Assembly (NCBI RefSeq): GCF_004795915.1
Contig: NZ_CP039253.1
Coordinates: forward strand, 806,001-870,000
Reading direction: 5' to 3'
Origin: Rhodococcus sp. PAMC28707
GTDB lineage: Bacteria > Actinomycetota > Actinomycetes > Mycobacteriales > Mycobacteriaceae
DNA: 64,000 bases
The notes below the pieces were generated by a model that did no database searches, was not told the origin of the DNA, and saw only the letters and a program-made list of their open reading frames with translations. Made by a program: the position numbers and the translations under genes. Below are positions 34,342 to 43,808 of the stretch, in pieces. Position 1 is the stretch's first letter; each line of letters starts with the position of its first letter.

Positions 34342-36204
34342 CTACTCGACCGTGACGGACTTCGCCAGGTTCCGCGGCTTGTCGACGTCGTATCCCCTGG
34401 CCTGCGCCACTTCGGCGGCAAAGACCTGCAACGGCACAGTCGACAACAGTGGCTGCAGGAGAGTCGGAGCCACCGGGATCTCGATCAGGTGGTCGGCAAA
34501 GGGACGGACAGTTTCGTCACCCTCCTCCGCGATCACTACTGTTCGAGCACCACGCGCCTGGATCTCACGAATGTTGCTGAGCATCTTCGAGTGAAGGACC
34601 GCGCGCCCCTTCGGCGAGGGCATGACCACGATCACGGGCAACCCGTCCTCGATCAGCGCGATGGGACCATGTTTGAGTTCACCTGCAGCGAAGCCCTCCG
34701 CGTGCATGTATGCGAGTTCCTTGAGCTTGAGGGCGCCTTCGAGTGCCACCGGGTATCCGACGTGGCGGCCGAGGAACAGAATCGTCGGCGACATAGCCAA
34801 TTCTCGTGCGAGTTCACGCACCGGTTCCACCGAATCGAGCACTTTCTGCACGAGTTCGGGCATCGCTTCGAGGTCTGCGAATTCCCGTGCGACTTCGTCG
34901 GGGTACTTCGTTCCGCGAGCCTGCGCGAGTGCAAGCCCGACGAGGTAGTTGGCAGTGACCTGAGCGAGAAACGCCTTGGTCGACGCGACGCCGATCTCTG
35001 GACCCGTTCGCGTGTACAGGACTGCGTCGGCCTCGCGCGGAATCTGCGAGCCGTTGGTGTTGCACACGGCGAGAACTCGCGCACCCTGATCTTTCGCATG
35101 GCGTACGGCTTCGAGCGTGTCCGCGGTTTCGCCGGACTGCGAAATCGCGACCACGAGAGTGGATCGATCGAGAACCGGATCTCGGTACCGAAATTCGCTG
35201 GCGAGTTCGACCTCCACCGGAAGTCGCGTCCAGTGCTCGATGGCGTACTTCGCAAGCAGCCCGGAATGATAGGAACTTCCGCACGCTACAACGAAGATCT
35301 TGTCGACCTCACGTAGCTCCTGATCCGACAACCGCTGCTCGTCCAAGACGATCCGCTGATTCTCGAAGTGCCCGAGCAAGGTGTCCGCGATGGCAGCGGG
35401 CTGCTCCTGGATCTCCTTGAGCATGAAGTAGTCGTAGCCGCCCTTTTCGGCCGCAGCCAGATCCCAATCGATATGGAAGGGGCGTCCCGACGCTACGTTG
35501 CCGTCGAAGTCGGTGATCTCGTATCCGCCGGCAGTGATGACGACTACCTGATCCTGGCCGAGTTCGACAGCCTCGCGCGTGTGCTCGATGAATGCAGCCA
35601 CATCCGAACCCAAGAACATCTCGCCGACACCTACTCCGACGACCAGCGGCGTCGATCGACGCGCGGCGACAATGGTGTCGGCATGATCGGAATGGGTGAA
35701 TACGAGCGTGAACGCGCCCTCGAGTCTGCGCAACACCGCTTTCGCGCTGGCGACGAAATCGCCCTTCGTCGGCCCCTCCTCGTAAGCGCACGAGACGAGG
35801 TGGACTGCCGCCTCGGTGTCGGTGTCACTGGAGAACTCGATGCCCCGGGCTTCGAGTTCGGCGCGGAGTGGCCCGAAGTTTTCGATGATGCCGTTGTGCA
35901 CGACCGCGACCGCCCCCGAGACGTCACGGTGTGGATGTGCATTTCGATCGGTCGGACGCCCGTGAGTTGCCCACCGGGTGTGACCCATGCCCGTCGACCC
36001 GACGAACCTCTCGGCGCCGACTTCTTCCAGTTCGGCCTCCAGATTCGCCAGCCGACCCGCCTTGCGTTCGACGGCGGTGTTCCCGGCGCCGTCGAGTATC
36101 GCAATCCCCGCTGAGTCGTATCCCCTGTATTCCATACGCCGAAGCGCCTCGACCACTACACCCAGAGCTTGGCGGTGGCCGACGTATCCCACGATTCCGC
36201 ACAT
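34342..36204 (-). CDS. glmS: Glutamine-fructose-6-phosphate aminotransferase
   Basis: 620 residues with the N-terminal nucleophile Cys2 in MCGIVGYVG, GHTRWATHG, two SIS domains (VACGSSYHSGLLAKY; FLGRHVGYPVALEGALKLKE) and the C-terminal KSVTVE. It makes glucosamine 6-phosphate for cell wall synthesis, the step before GlmM at 40963. I see no glmS ribozyme upstream. Confidence 0.97.
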   Translation of the reverse strand: MCGIVGYVGHRQALGVVVEALRRMEYRGYDSAGIAILDGAGNTAVERKAGRLANLEAELEEVGAERFVGSTGMGHTRWATHGRPTDRNAHPHRDVSGAVAVVHNGIIENFGPLRAELEARGIEFSSDTDTEAAVHLVSCAYEEGPTKGDFVASAKAVLRRLEGAFTLVFTHSDHADTIVAARRSTPLVVGVGVGEMFLGSDVAAFIEHTREAVELGQDQVVVITAGGYEITDFDGNVASGRPFHIDWDLAAAEKGGYDYFMLKEIQEQPAAIADTLLGHFENQRIVLDEQRLSDQELREVDKIFVVACGSSYHSGLLAKYAIEHWTRLPVEVELASEFRYRDPVLDRSTLVVAISQSGETADTLEAVRHAKDQGARVLAVCNTNGSQIPREADAVLYTRTGPEIGVASTKAFLAQVTANYLVGLALAQARGTKYPDEVAREFADLEAMPELVQKVLDSVEPVRELARELAMSPTILFLGRHVGYPVALEGALKLKELAYMHAEGFAAGELKHGPIALIEDGLPVIVVMPSPKGRAVLHSKMLSNIREIQARGARTVVIAEEGDETVRPFADHLIEIPVAPTLLQPLLSTVPLQVFAAEVAQARGYDVDKPRNLAKSVTVE

Positions 36205-36315
36205 GGTGCTTGAGGGTACTCGGAGACAGACGGAGATCCTCGCGGGAGAACGCGAGAACCCTTACTCGGCCCCTTACCCCCGCCGATCACACCCGATCCG
36301 ATAGCGTCTACACCC

Positions 36316-37170
36316 GTGGCGACACCTAAGAAGCTCGCAGCAGAACTCAGCAAGCGCGGTCCGCACGAAGTGCTCCGCGGCGATCTCGCCCTCGCCGGCC
36401 AACCCGGCGTCGTCTACACCCCGGCGGAGGGCTACAACCTGCCCGGAGTCGCTTTCGGGCACGGCTGGCTGTTGCGCGGCGACCACTACACGAACACCCT
36501 GAAGCACCTAGCGTCATGGGGCATCGTCGCCGCGGCGCCCGACACCGAACGCGGGCCGTTTCCGTCACACCGCGGTCTCGCCGCCGACCTCGGCACAGTG
36601 CTCGACATCATGACCGGAGTGCGGTTGGGAACCGGAAACATCAGTGTGCACCCCGAAAAACTCGCCGTCGCCGGCCACGGCATGGGAGCGAGCGTTGCAG
36701 TTCTCGCAGCCGCATCACGCACGGACATCAAAGCCGTAGCCGCGCTATTTCCGGCACCGACGGTGCCGAGCGCAGAAGACGCAGCACAATCCTTGTCGGT
36801 TCCCGGTTTGGTGCTGGGAGATGCAGCCATGACCGATTCGATGAGCGACAACACACTCGCGCTCGCCGGCGCATGGGGAGGGCCATCGACATTTCGACGC
36901 GTCGACAAAGCGTCGTCCGACGGCATGGTCGAAGGGCGACGGCTGCTCAGCCCCCTCGGCTTCGGCGGTACCGAGAAGTCGACAGTCGAGGTCGTCCGTG
37001 CGCTATTGACCGCATTCCTGTTGTTCCACGTATCCGGTGACAAGAAGTACGAAGAGCTCGCCGGTGCAGCGGAATTGAAGAACACGCGGGTGATCGATCC
37101 CCACGCACCGATTGCCGAGCAGCCGAAGCCGAGTGCCATCTCGGCAGTGCGTGCAGTGATCGGTCGCTGA
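36316..37170 (+). CDS. Alpha/beta hydrolase fold protein (Rv3438-like)
   Basis: 284 residues from GTG 36316. FGHGWLLRGDHY is the oxyanion region and AGHGMGASVAV contains a glycine-rich elbow in which the usual nucleophile position reads Met (GHGMG), so a catalytic Ser is not evident. It may be a non-catalytic member of the dienelactone-hydrolase-like group. It is divergent from glmS and convergent with the small gene at 37177. Confidence 0.7.
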   Translation: MATPKKLAAELSKRGPHEVLRGDLALAGQPGVVYTPAEGYNLPGVAFGHGWLLRGDHYTNTLKHLASWGIVAAAPDTERGPFPSHRGLAADLGTVLDIMTGVRLGTGNISVHPEKLAVAGHGMGASVAVLAAASRTDIKAVAALFPAPTVPSAEDAAQSLSVPGLVLGDAAMTDSMSDNTLALAGAWGGPSTFRRVDKASSDGMVEGRRLLSPLGFGGTEKSTVEVVRALLTAFLLFHVSGDKKYEELAGAAELKNTRVIDPHAPIAEQPKPSAISAVRAVIGR

Positions 37171-37176
37171 CCCTCG

Positions 37177-37500
37177 TCACCTCAGCCAGCTCGAAGGCGG
37201 GTCGTCCTCGGCCCTGGTTGCCTGCACTGCTGCCTGCACTCGCGTATCCAAGTTCGCCGGCATCAGATACGACCGGTATGCGTCCACGGATCGATTTTCC
37301 TCGACGTTCTCTTTCGAAACTCCACTCGGTCCCGGTCCCGGTCCCGGTCCGTGATCGTCGATGGCGGCCGCTGACGGCCCGACACCGGCCGTGGCGCGCG
37401 TAATCGCGTCGAGTCGATCCGACACCCGATCCAGTGCGGCTCGGTGCTCGGCCCGCACGCGCTGAATTTCGCTCCTCCACGTGCCCCTACCGCCGGTCAC
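37177..37500 (-). CDS. Small protein at the end of a putative secretion-substrate operon
   Basis: 107 residues, with an N-terminal helix (residues 5-40, RSEIQRVRAEHRAALDRVSDRLDAI), a short GPGPGPGP stretch and a charged tail. No known family recognised. It overlaps the preceding 640-residue gene by 4 bp and so belongs to that transcript. Confidence 0.6.
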   Translation of the reverse strand: MTGGRGTWRSEIQRVRAEHRAALDRVSDRLDAITRATAGVGPSAAAIDDHGPGPGPGPSGVSKENVEENRSVDAYRSYLMPANLDTRVQAAVQATRAEDDPPSSWLR

Positions 37501-39419
37501 AGCGGCCCGGCCTCGGCAAGGTGTGCACCCGAGTCCAACGATGGACCCTCTGCGTCCTGGTCCGCCGCTGAAGGTGCCGGACCCTCGGCCGGTGTCGGGG
37601 GTTGCGACGGAGTTCGTATCGGGGGTCCTATCGGGGCGGCTTCACCCTCGTCCGGCGTGCACACCGCAGGTTCGAAATCTTCAGGTTCGGAGTCTTCGGA
37701 CGTACCCAGACCCGGTGCGATGGGCTCGGGCTCTGGCACTTCCTCCGGCTGCTCTACGTTCGATTCGCTCGCAGGTCGGTCGGGATCTCCCTGCTCGGGG
37801 ATAGCTTGTTCGGGGATAGCTTGTTCGGGAGCCGAGCCGAAAGCGACGGGCGGAGCTTCGAGAGTCTCGACGATCACGGGAAGCCCGAGCGGACCCATCC
37901 TAAGTTCGAATCGACGTACTCCGCCGTCCGGGCTGCCGAGTTCCAACGACACCGTTCGATTCTGTGCCACCGCGATCTTCGCGCTGTGCCCATCCAATTC
38001 GGCCTCGAGGTGCCCTCGTTCTGGTGACACGCCACCCGAGTCCGGTTCCGCCGTATCAGCTGCCGGCGGAGGCGTATCGTCGTTCACTGGTTCCGCGTCA
38101 GCCTTCGGCGGCTCCGCGGAAGACAGTGAATCTTGGTCCTGTACAGAGTCATTCGAGCTGAACTGCTCCTCTCGACCGTTCGGCGGGGTCGGTGTCTCAC
38201 CGGATTCGGAATCGAGAATGTGATCCAAGGCCGATCGAATATCGGCAGTGAGCGGTTCCATCACACGTTGCACCGCCGACTCGATCGCTGCCGCCGAGTC
38301 GGGCGAGCCGGCTGAACCGGAGGGGCCAGTGTGACTTCCGGTATCGATATCCGGGCTTCGCTGCGGCTGCGACTCTGGCATGCTGCTGGTCGCGGGGGCC
38401 GCTGTGGGCAAAGCCTGTTGCGGTATTGCGGACTGCAGTTGCGCGGACTGCGGCAGTACCGGCGGCGGCAGTACCGGCGGCGGCAGTGCGGGCAACGGCA
38501 GTGTCGACTGAGGCACCGTGCCCGGGGCAGACTCCGGGAGACCGTCGGGCGCAGTTCGACACCGGGGGTCGGGTCGATCCACAGCCGAGTCGTCGATATC
38601 GGTGGACGGAAATTCGGAATCATCGATGGCCTCAGCTGTGTTCGCCACGACTGCCAGAAGGTCGCGAACACCGGTGTCCGTGGCCGTGCATATTTCCACA
38701 AATGCGAGGCAGGTCTCGATGACCGTGGGCCGGAAAACGTCGTTCAGCCACGCATCGCAGACTCTTCGAACCTTGCTCAGTCCCACACTGTCGAGGGGTG
38801 TGCGGGTGTCGACCACCTCAGCGACCTCGGGCAGCGCAGCCTCGACCGCAGCCAGAAAAGCATTCGCGACCGGTCCGATACTCTGGACGGAATCAGGGTC
38901 CAGGCCTGCGAAGTACGCGATGGCGTCGATCGACTCGATCGGTTTGCCGCCGACCCGAGAGAAGTCGATCGATCCTACGACGGACGCTTTGTCCCGCACG
39001 ATTTCGCCGATGACATCTGCCGCGGTGTGCATGGATTGGTACAGCTGATCGATCGAGTCCACACGCGAAAGCGCGCGCTGCAGGTCCGATTCCATGTCCG
39101 ACATCGCCGCCTCACCGGCCGGGCCCGACCACGAACGGGCCAGTACCGCGCACAGACGCCGCTGTTCCTCGATCTGCGAGCGTGCGACCTCGAGCACGCT
39201 GCCCAACGCGTCGGCATCGGCAGTCAAGGCCGCGATATCCAACCCGCGTTGCTCGTCGTAGCGTGCGCACATTTCGGCGTACGTCCACTCGCGAGAATCA
39301 TCGATCCGATGCAGCGTCGGGAGGTGACGTTCGAAATACAGCAAGCCCCGGGTGCCGCCGTCGAGAAGGCTGTCGACCGAGGCCGAAAACTCCACACCCG
39401 GCATCGTCGGTGCTGTCAT
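37497..39419 (-). CDS. Putative type VII secretion substrate, large helical/Pro-rich protein
   Basis: 640 residues. The first 270 are helical and contain WSGPAGEAAMSDME (near 94), a W-x-G type turn as in WXG100 and EspB/PPE-like proteins. From about 290 onward the chain is low-complexity: LPPPVLPPPVLP, later EQAIPEQAIPEQ and a long acidic Pro/Glu-rich end, with one short beta-rich patch near 495-545 (SAKIAVAQNRTVSLELG). No toxin or enzyme motif is visible. It overlaps the EspC-like gene upstream by 4 bp. Export by an ESX system is inferred from these traits. Confidence 0.6.
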   Translation of the reverse strand: MTAPTMPGVEFSASVDSLLDGGTRGLLYFERHLPTLHRIDDSREWTYAEMCARYDEQRGLDIAALTADADALGSVLEVARSQIEEQRRLCAVLARSWSGPAGEAAMSDMESDLQRALSRVDSIDQLYQSMHTAADVIGEIVRDKASVVGSIDFSRVGGKPIESIDAIAYFAGLDPDSVQSIGPVANAFLAAVEAALPEVAEVVDTRTPLDSVGLSKVRRVCDAWLNDVFRPTVIETCLAFVEICTATDTGVRDLLAVVANTAEAIDDSEFPSTDIDDSAVDRPDPRCRTAPDGLPESAPGTVPQSTLPLPALPPPVLPPPVLPQSAQLQSAIPQQALPTAAPATSSMPESQPQRSPDIDTGSHTGPSGSAGSPDSAAAIESAVQRVMEPLTADIRSALDHILDSESGETPTPPNGREEQFSSNDSVQDQDSLSSAEPPKADAEPVNDDTPPPAADTAEPDSGGVSPERGHLEAELDGHSAKIAVAQNRTVSLELGSPDGGVRRFELRMGPLGLPVIVETLEAPPVAFGSAPEQAIPEQAIPEQGDPDRPASESNVEQPEEVPEPEPIAPGLGTSEDSEPEDFEPAVCTPDEGEAAPIGPPIRTPSQPPTPAEGPAPSAADQDAEGPSLDSGAHLAEAGPL

Positions 39420-39748
39420 CGGGTCGATTCGATTCGGGGATCGTGCAGGGACGTCGACAGCGCATCGTCGACAAATCGATATCCATCGACGGCGATACGG
39501 AGCCGGTCGGCGTTGTCCTCGGACGCCTCACTCCAGCGTCGTAGCGACGACCCCACACGTCCGCCGGCCGCTCCAATGCGCACACCGAGGTCGCCGTAGT
39601 TCCGGCCGGCGACCGCCGGACCGAAAGTGAGCCCGCTAGCAATCTCGGCAGCCGACGCAATCGCCTGGGCAGTGTCGACGAAAGCTCCGGTTACAGCACC
39701 GACTGCCTCCGCATCGATATCCAATTCGTCACACATCTCGCACACCAC
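39416..39748 (-). CDS. Small ESX-1 secretion-associated (DUF2580/EspC-like) protein
   Basis: 110 residues from GTG 39748 (ATG 39736 also in frame). The helix-turn-helix-rich pattern (AEAVGAVTGAFVDTAQAIASAAEIASGLTFGP, then SLRRWSEASEDNADRLRIAVDGYRFVD) follows the EspC/DUF2580 shape of small partners secreted with larger ESX substrates. It is the first gene of a three-gene set ending at 37177. Confidence 0.6.
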   Translation of the reverse strand: MVCEMCDELDIDAEAVGAVTGAFVDTAQAIASAAEIASGLTFGPAVAGRNYGDLGVRIGAAGGRVGSSLRRWSEASEDNADRLRIAVDGYRFVDDALSTSLHDPRIESTR

Positions 39749-39885
39749 GCTTCCACGTTCGTCGGGCGAAATACCCCTGTCATGTTCGACGCAGCCCGCA
39801 TGGAATCGGTTCCCTCCGGTACCGGTAGCGTCCCAGGTGTACAGCTCGGGTTACAGATAACACGCTCATACCTGCGAGGAGTCTC

Positions 39886-40926
39886 ATGCATATCGGAACC
39901 ACGCTCAACTACTCGGGCGGATTCAAAGAAACCGTGGCCGAGGTAGAAGAACTCGAGAAGTCGGGCCTCGATATCATCTTCGTTCCCGAGGCATACTCCT
40001 TCGACGCTGTCAGCCAACTCGGCTTTCTGGCGGCGAAGACGTCGACGATCAAGATCGCGTCGGGCATCTTCCAGATCTACACCCGCACACCATCGTTGAC
40101 CGCGATGACTGCGGCCGGCCTCGACTACGTCTCCGACGGTCGCTTCGTTCTCGGCCTCGGCGCGTCCGGCCCCCAGGTCGTCGAGGGTTTCCACGGCGTC
40201 AAGTACGACGCACCCATCGCCCGGACCCGCGAGGTCATCGAGATCTGCCGTCAGGTGTGGCGTCGCGAGAAGGTCGTCCACCAGGGCAAGCATTACCAAA
40301 TCCCCTTGCCTGCAGACAAGGGTACCGGCCTGGGTAAGCCGCTAAAATTGATCAATCATCCTGTGCGCGAGAAGATCCCGGTAGTCATCGCTGCACTCGG
40401 ACCCAAGAACGTCGAGCTCACCGCAGAAATCGCCGAGGGCTGGCAGCCGATCTTCTACTTCCCGGAAAAAGCGGACCAGGTGTGGGGAGACGCGCTGAGC
40501 GCAGGCAAGGCCAAGCGAGACCCGTCCCTGGGCGACCTGGAGGTCTTCGCAAGTCCGACACTCGCCATCGGCGAGGACGCTGAGAAGTATCTCCCGTGGG
40601 TCAAGCCTCACCTCGCCCTGTACATCGGCGGAATGGGAGCCAAGGGAAAGAACTTCTACAACGACCTCGCTCGACGATACGGTTACGAAGCCGAGGCCGA
40701 GAAGATTCAGGACCTGTATCTGGCAGGCAAGAAGGAAGAAGCAACTGCTGCGGTGCCCGACGAGCTCGTGCGCGCCATCAACCTGATCGGGCCGGAAAGC
40801 TACGTCAAGGAACGCGTCGCGGCATTCGCCGAGGCCGGTGTCACCACACTGAACGTCCAACCTCTGGCTGAAAACACCGCAGGTCGTGTCGCACAGTTGA
40901 CCGCGCTTCGTGCTCTGACGGACTGA
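39886..40926 (+). CDS. LLM-class F420-dependent oxidoreductase
   Basis: 346 residues from ATG 39886, with GAGGAG upstream. It is a luciferase-like TIM barrel (LGLGASGPQVVEGFHGVKYD, DYVSDGRFVLGLG, EIAEGWQPIFYFPEKADQVW). The family uses F420 or FMN; F420 use is likely from the fold and organism. It is similar to Rv3520c-type proteins. It is convergent with glmM. The substrate is unknown. Confidence 0.83.
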   Translation: MHIGTTLNYSGGFKETVAEVEELEKSGLDIIFVPEAYSFDAVSQLGFLAAKTSTIKIASGIFQIYTRTPSLTAMTAAGLDYVSDGRFVLGLGASGPQVVEGFHGVKYDAPIARTREVIEICRQVWRREKVVHQGKHYQIPLPADKGTGLGKPLKLINHPVREKIPVVIAALGPKNVELTAEIAEGWQPIFYFPEKADQVWGDALSAGKAKRDPSLGDLEVFASPTLAIGEDAEKYLPWVKPHLALYIGGMGAKGKNFYNDLARRYGYEAEAEKIQDLYLAGKKEEATAAVPDELVRAINLIGPESYVKERVAAFAEAGVTTLNVQPLAENTAGRVAQLTALRALTD

Positions 40927-40940
40927 TCCGACCGAAAACA

Positions 40941-40966
40941 CTGATCTCGGGGACGGCCCGAGTCAG
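40941..40966. terminator. Candidate terminator between the LLM gene and glmM
   Basis: CTGA-T-CTCGGG, loop GACGG, CCCGAG-TCAG: ten pairs with one bulge. It overlaps the glmM stop and has no T-tract, so it is a weak call. Confidence 0.4.
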
Positions 40967-42300
40967 ACCTGCCCGACCCGATTCGCCAACTCCTCGGCGA
41001 GTCGCCGGGCGAGGTCCGGCTCGGCCGCCTCCACCATCACCCGCACCAACTGCTCGGTGCCGCTGGGCCGCAACAAGACTCGACCTGTATCCCCCAACAT
41101 TCGCTCGACCTCGGCCACACCTTCGAGCACCGCAGGCGCCGTCGCCACAGCTGCCTTGTCCGATACCTTCACGTTGATGAGCACCTGCGGAAGAATGGTC
41201 ATTGTCGAGGCCAGATCGCCCAAAGTACGACCGGTCTCGGCCATTCGCCCCATAATTCGCAGCGCGGTGAGGGTTCCATCACCGGTGGTCCCGAAACCGG
41301 GAATCACAACGTGGCCACTTTGCTCGCCACCCAAGGCGTAGCCCCCAGCTCTCAAATCCTCGAGAACATACCGGTCGCCTACTGCTGTGGTGCGCACGTC
41401 GATATCAGCGGCTCGCATCGCGATGTGCAAACCGAGATTGCTCATGACCGTGGCTACCAGCGTGTTATCGGTGAGCTCGCCGGATTCCTTCATTCCGATG
41501 GCCAGTATCGCCATGATTGCATCGCCGTCGACAATGCGTCCAGAGGCGTCGACGGCGAGGCATCGATCGGCGTCACCGTCGTGAGCGATGCCCAAGTCGG
41601 CTCCATGGGAAACCACGGCTGCCTGTAGCTCTTCCAGGTGCGTGGATCCGCAGCCGTCGTTGATATTGAGGCCGTCCGGGTCCGCGTTGATCGCGATCAC
41701 CCTCGCTCCCGCTGCCGCGTACACCGAGGGTGCGACTGCGGACGCAGCACCGTTCGCACAATCGACGACAACGGTGACGCCGTCGAGCCGAATCGACAAT
41801 GCCGTGCCGAGATGCGCCGCATATTCCTCGGCGGCACCCGTCATCACTCGGACGCGGCCGATACCCGAACCTGTGGGTGCGGGCATGGCACCATCTCCGG
41901 CTACGAGGGTCTCGATTCGATCTTCGACGTCGTCGTCGAGCTTGTGTCCGCCTGCCGAGAAAATCTTGATTCCGTTGTCCGGCATCGGATTATGAGACGC
42001 AGAGATCATGACACCCAGTTGCGCACCGCGCACCGATGTCAGGTACGCAACGGCAGGTGTCGGGAGAACCCCGACGTCGAGCACGTCGACTCCCGACGCC
42101 GTCAGGCCTGCGGTCACCGCAGCTGCGAGCATCTCACCACTTGCTCGCGGATCGCGACCCACCACCGCGACGGGGCGTTCCGTCGCTGAAGCCTGCGTCA
42201 ATACGGTTGCGGCAGCCCTGGCCACCTTCACCGCCAACTCCGGAGTCAACAAGCCGTTGGCCAGCCCCCGCACACCATCGGTACCGAAAAGTCGAGTCAT
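40963..42300 (-). CDS. glmM: Phosphoglucosamine mutase
   Basis: 445 residues with the phosphoserine loop [14 protein letters not shown], metal-binding DGDADRC and the sugar-binding GGEQSGH. The C-terminal [11 protein letters not shown] binds phosphate. It turns glucosamine 6-phosphate into glucosamine 1-phosphate, the step after GlmS, and precedes no gene on its strand until the LLM convergent end. Confidence 0.96.
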   Translation of the reverse strand: MTRLFGTDGVRGLANGLLTPELAVKVARAAATVLTQASATERPVAVVGRDPRASGEMLAAAVTAGLTASGVDVLDVGVLPTPAVAYLTSVRGAQLGVMISASHNPMPDNGIKIFSAGGHKLDDDVEDRIETLVAGDGAMPAPTGSGIGRVRVMTGAAEEYAAHLGTALSIRLDGVTVVVDCANGAASAVAPSVYAAAGARVIAINADPDGLNINDGCGSTHLEELQAAVVSHGADLGIAHDGDADRCLAVDASGRIVDGDAIMAILAIGMKESGELTDNTLVATVMSNLGLHIAMRAADIDVRTTAVGDRYVLEDLRAGGYALGGEQSGHVVIPGFGTTGDGTLTALRIMGRMAETGRTLGDLASTMTILPQVLINVKVSDKAAVATAPAVLEGVAEVERMLGDTGRVLLRPSGTEQLVRVMVEAAEPDLARRLAEELANRVGQV

Positions 42301-42344
42301 CTGGAGTTCGTCCCCCTTCGCCAGAAAAAATGATCTTCAAACGC

Positions 42345-42387
42345 CGCGAGGGCAGGCATCCGAGAATTCTGGACGCCTGCCCTCGCG
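42345..42387 (-). terminator. Terminator hairpin after rpsI
   Basis: CGCGAGGGCAGGC (42345-42357) pairs with GCCTGCCCTCGCG (42375-42387) around a 17-base loop, 20 bp past the rpsI stop. There is no U-run. Confidence 0.75.
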
Positions 42388-42406
42388 GGTAGAACTGGAA
42401 AGAACG

Positions 42407-42943
42407 TCAGCGCTTGGAGTACTGCGACGCCTTACGTGCCTTCTTCAGACCGTACTTCTTGCGCTCCACCGAACGCGCATCACGCGTGAGGAAGCCGGCA
42501 GCCTTGAGGGGCGGACGGTCTTCCGGGGTGAGCTCGATGAGGGCGCGCGCGATAGCCAGACGCAAGGCGCCCGCCTGTCCGGACGGGCCGCCACCGTGAA
42601 GCAGGGCGACGATGTCGAAGGACTCTGCCCGATCGACGAGGACCAACGGAGCCTTGATCAGCTGCTGGTGCACCTTGTTCGGGAAGTAGTCTTCGAGGCT
42701 GCGGCCGTTGAGCTTGAACCCACCGCTGCCCGAGGAGAACCGGACGCGAGCGACGGCTTCCTTACGACGACCGACCGTCTGGATCGGGCGATCGAACAGG
42801 ATCGGTGCAGGCGCTGCAGCAGCGGCTTCGATCTCCCCGACTACCTCGGGCTCTTCGACAGCCACGAACTCGTCCGCGGCGATCTCGACGACCTCTTCGG
42901 TGTTCTCCTGGGACGTCACGTCATTTCCCTCCGGCGCCGTCAC
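42407..42943 (-). CDS. rpsI: 30S ribosomal protein S9
   Basis: 178 residues. The conserved S9 core starts at about residue 52 ([16 protein letters not shown]) and ends with the basic tail [19 protein letters not shown]. An acidic, Ala-rich extension of about 50 residues is found in many actinobacterial S9 proteins. Start ATG 42943 overlaps the rplM stop by 4 bp; a GTG at about residue 9 is another option. Confidence 0.96.
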   Translation of the reverse strand: MTAPEGNDVTSQENTEEVVEIAADEFVAVEEPEVVGEIEAAAAAPAPILFDRPIQTVGRRKEAVARVRFSSGSGGFKLNGRSLEDYFPNKVHQQLIKAPLVLVDRAESFDIVALLHGGGPSGQAGALRLAIARALIELTPEDRPPLKAAGFLTRDARSVERKKYGLKKARKASQYSKR

Positions 42944-43383
42944 TGGGACACCTGCTTGATCTCGAACGGAACGGGCTGCTGAGCTGTATGCGGGTGGTTC
43001 GGTCCCGCGTAGACCTTCAGCTTGCCCGCGATGGCACTGCCGAGCTTGTTCTTGGGGATCATGCCGATGACGGCTTTTTCCACGAGGCGATCAGGGGTCC
43101 TGTCGAGAACCTCGCCGACCGTGCGCGACTTCAAACCGCCCGGGTGGCCGGAGTGGTGGTAGAGGAGCTTGCCATCGCGCTTGTTACCGCTGATGGCAAC
43201 CTTCTCCGCGTTGATGATGACGACGAAGTCGCCACCGTCGACGTTGGCTGCATAGGTGGGCTTGTGCTTGCCACGGAGCAAGTTTGCTGCCTGGACGGCG
43301 AGCCGACCCAGTACAACGTCCGTAGCGTCGATCACATGCCAAGTCCGGGTGGTGTCCCCGGCCTTAGGGCTGTATGTAGACAC
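42940..43383 (-). CDS. rplM: 50S ribosomal protein L13
   Basis: 147 residues from GTG 43383, chosen because AGGA lies 6 bases upstream and the product then begins [20 protein letters not shown], the normal start. The longer frame to 43419 would add 12 odd residues. Motifs: [32 protein letters not shown]. Forms an operon with rpsI. The split traR-like gene lies 165 bp upstream on the same strand. Confidence 0.95.
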   Translation of the reverse strand: MSTYSPKAGDTTRTWHVIDATDVVLGRLAVQAANLLRGKHKPTYAANVDGGDFVVIINAEKVAISGNKRDGKLLYHHSGHPGGLKSRTVGEVLDRTPDRLVEKAVIGMIPKNKLGSAIAGKLKVYAGPNHPHTAQQPVPFEIKQVSQ

Positions 43384-43547
43384 AAAAATTCCTGTCTTCA
43401 TGATGTCGCTGCTGGCCAAGACGTGTGTATCCCCTCGGCGGCCAGTTGAGACCCGAGAGCAAGTGATCGCCGCCCAACGCGCGCGACGATCTCATCCACG
43501 CCATCGTGGGACAATACCGGTTCGACCTGCAGCAGGTCAAAACGCCT

Positions 43548-43778
43548 TCACCGAAGTCGGACGCAGACTATGCAGCGCCGAGCCGCGGGGAGCGCCTCCA
43601 AGCGGGGATCGGCGATAGCTGACCCGCACCGCTCGCACACTCCATATGAACCTGACGCGACGCGTTCCCGAGCTGAATCGAGCTCACGAACTTCGTCCTC
43701 TGCATCGCGCGCCAGCCCGATCACCTTTGCTCGCTCGAAGGCGATGGTAGATCCTTCCGGGTCGTGCTCGTCGTCATC
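43548..43778 (-). pseudogene. TraR/DksA-type zinc-finger gene, 3' half (split by the element)
   Basis: The 76 codons from the att core to the stop encode DDDEHDPEGSTIAFERA... and the zinc finger GVCERCGSAIADPRLEALPAARRCIVC (four Cys). The missing 39 codons lie at the other end of the element, 53746-53862. Joined at the 8-bp core the two parts give a 115-residue protein in one frame. TraR/DksA proteins bind RNA polymerase in the secondary channel. As it stands, the frame runs on into element DNA antisense to the integrase, so this half is probably not functional. Confidence 0.9.
43771..43778. repeat. attL core of the integrated element
   Basis: TCGTCATC, repeated exactly at 53738-53745. Left of it is traR coding sequence; right of it, 30 bp away, the integrase starts. 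Confidence 0.85.
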
Positions 43779-43808
43779 TGACAGATCGTTTAGGTCTAGG
43801 CTGGCCGG

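Noticed and set aside
36156-36315. Possible glmS riboswitch-ribozyme in the glmS leader
   Set aside because: The gap is only about 110 bp and does not show the nested pseudoknot pattern; that ribozyme is typical of Firmicutes.
36316-37170. Reading the Rv3438-like protein as an active dienelactone hydrolase
   Set aside because: The nucleophile elbow reads GHGMG and no Cys or Ser stands at the nucleophile position, so catalysis is not supported.
37481-38560. Pro-rich tandem codons in the 640-residue gene as a DNA-level repeat element
   Set aside because: The repeats are short in-frame codon repeats (PPPVL, EQAIP) within one disordered protein region and need no separate explanation.
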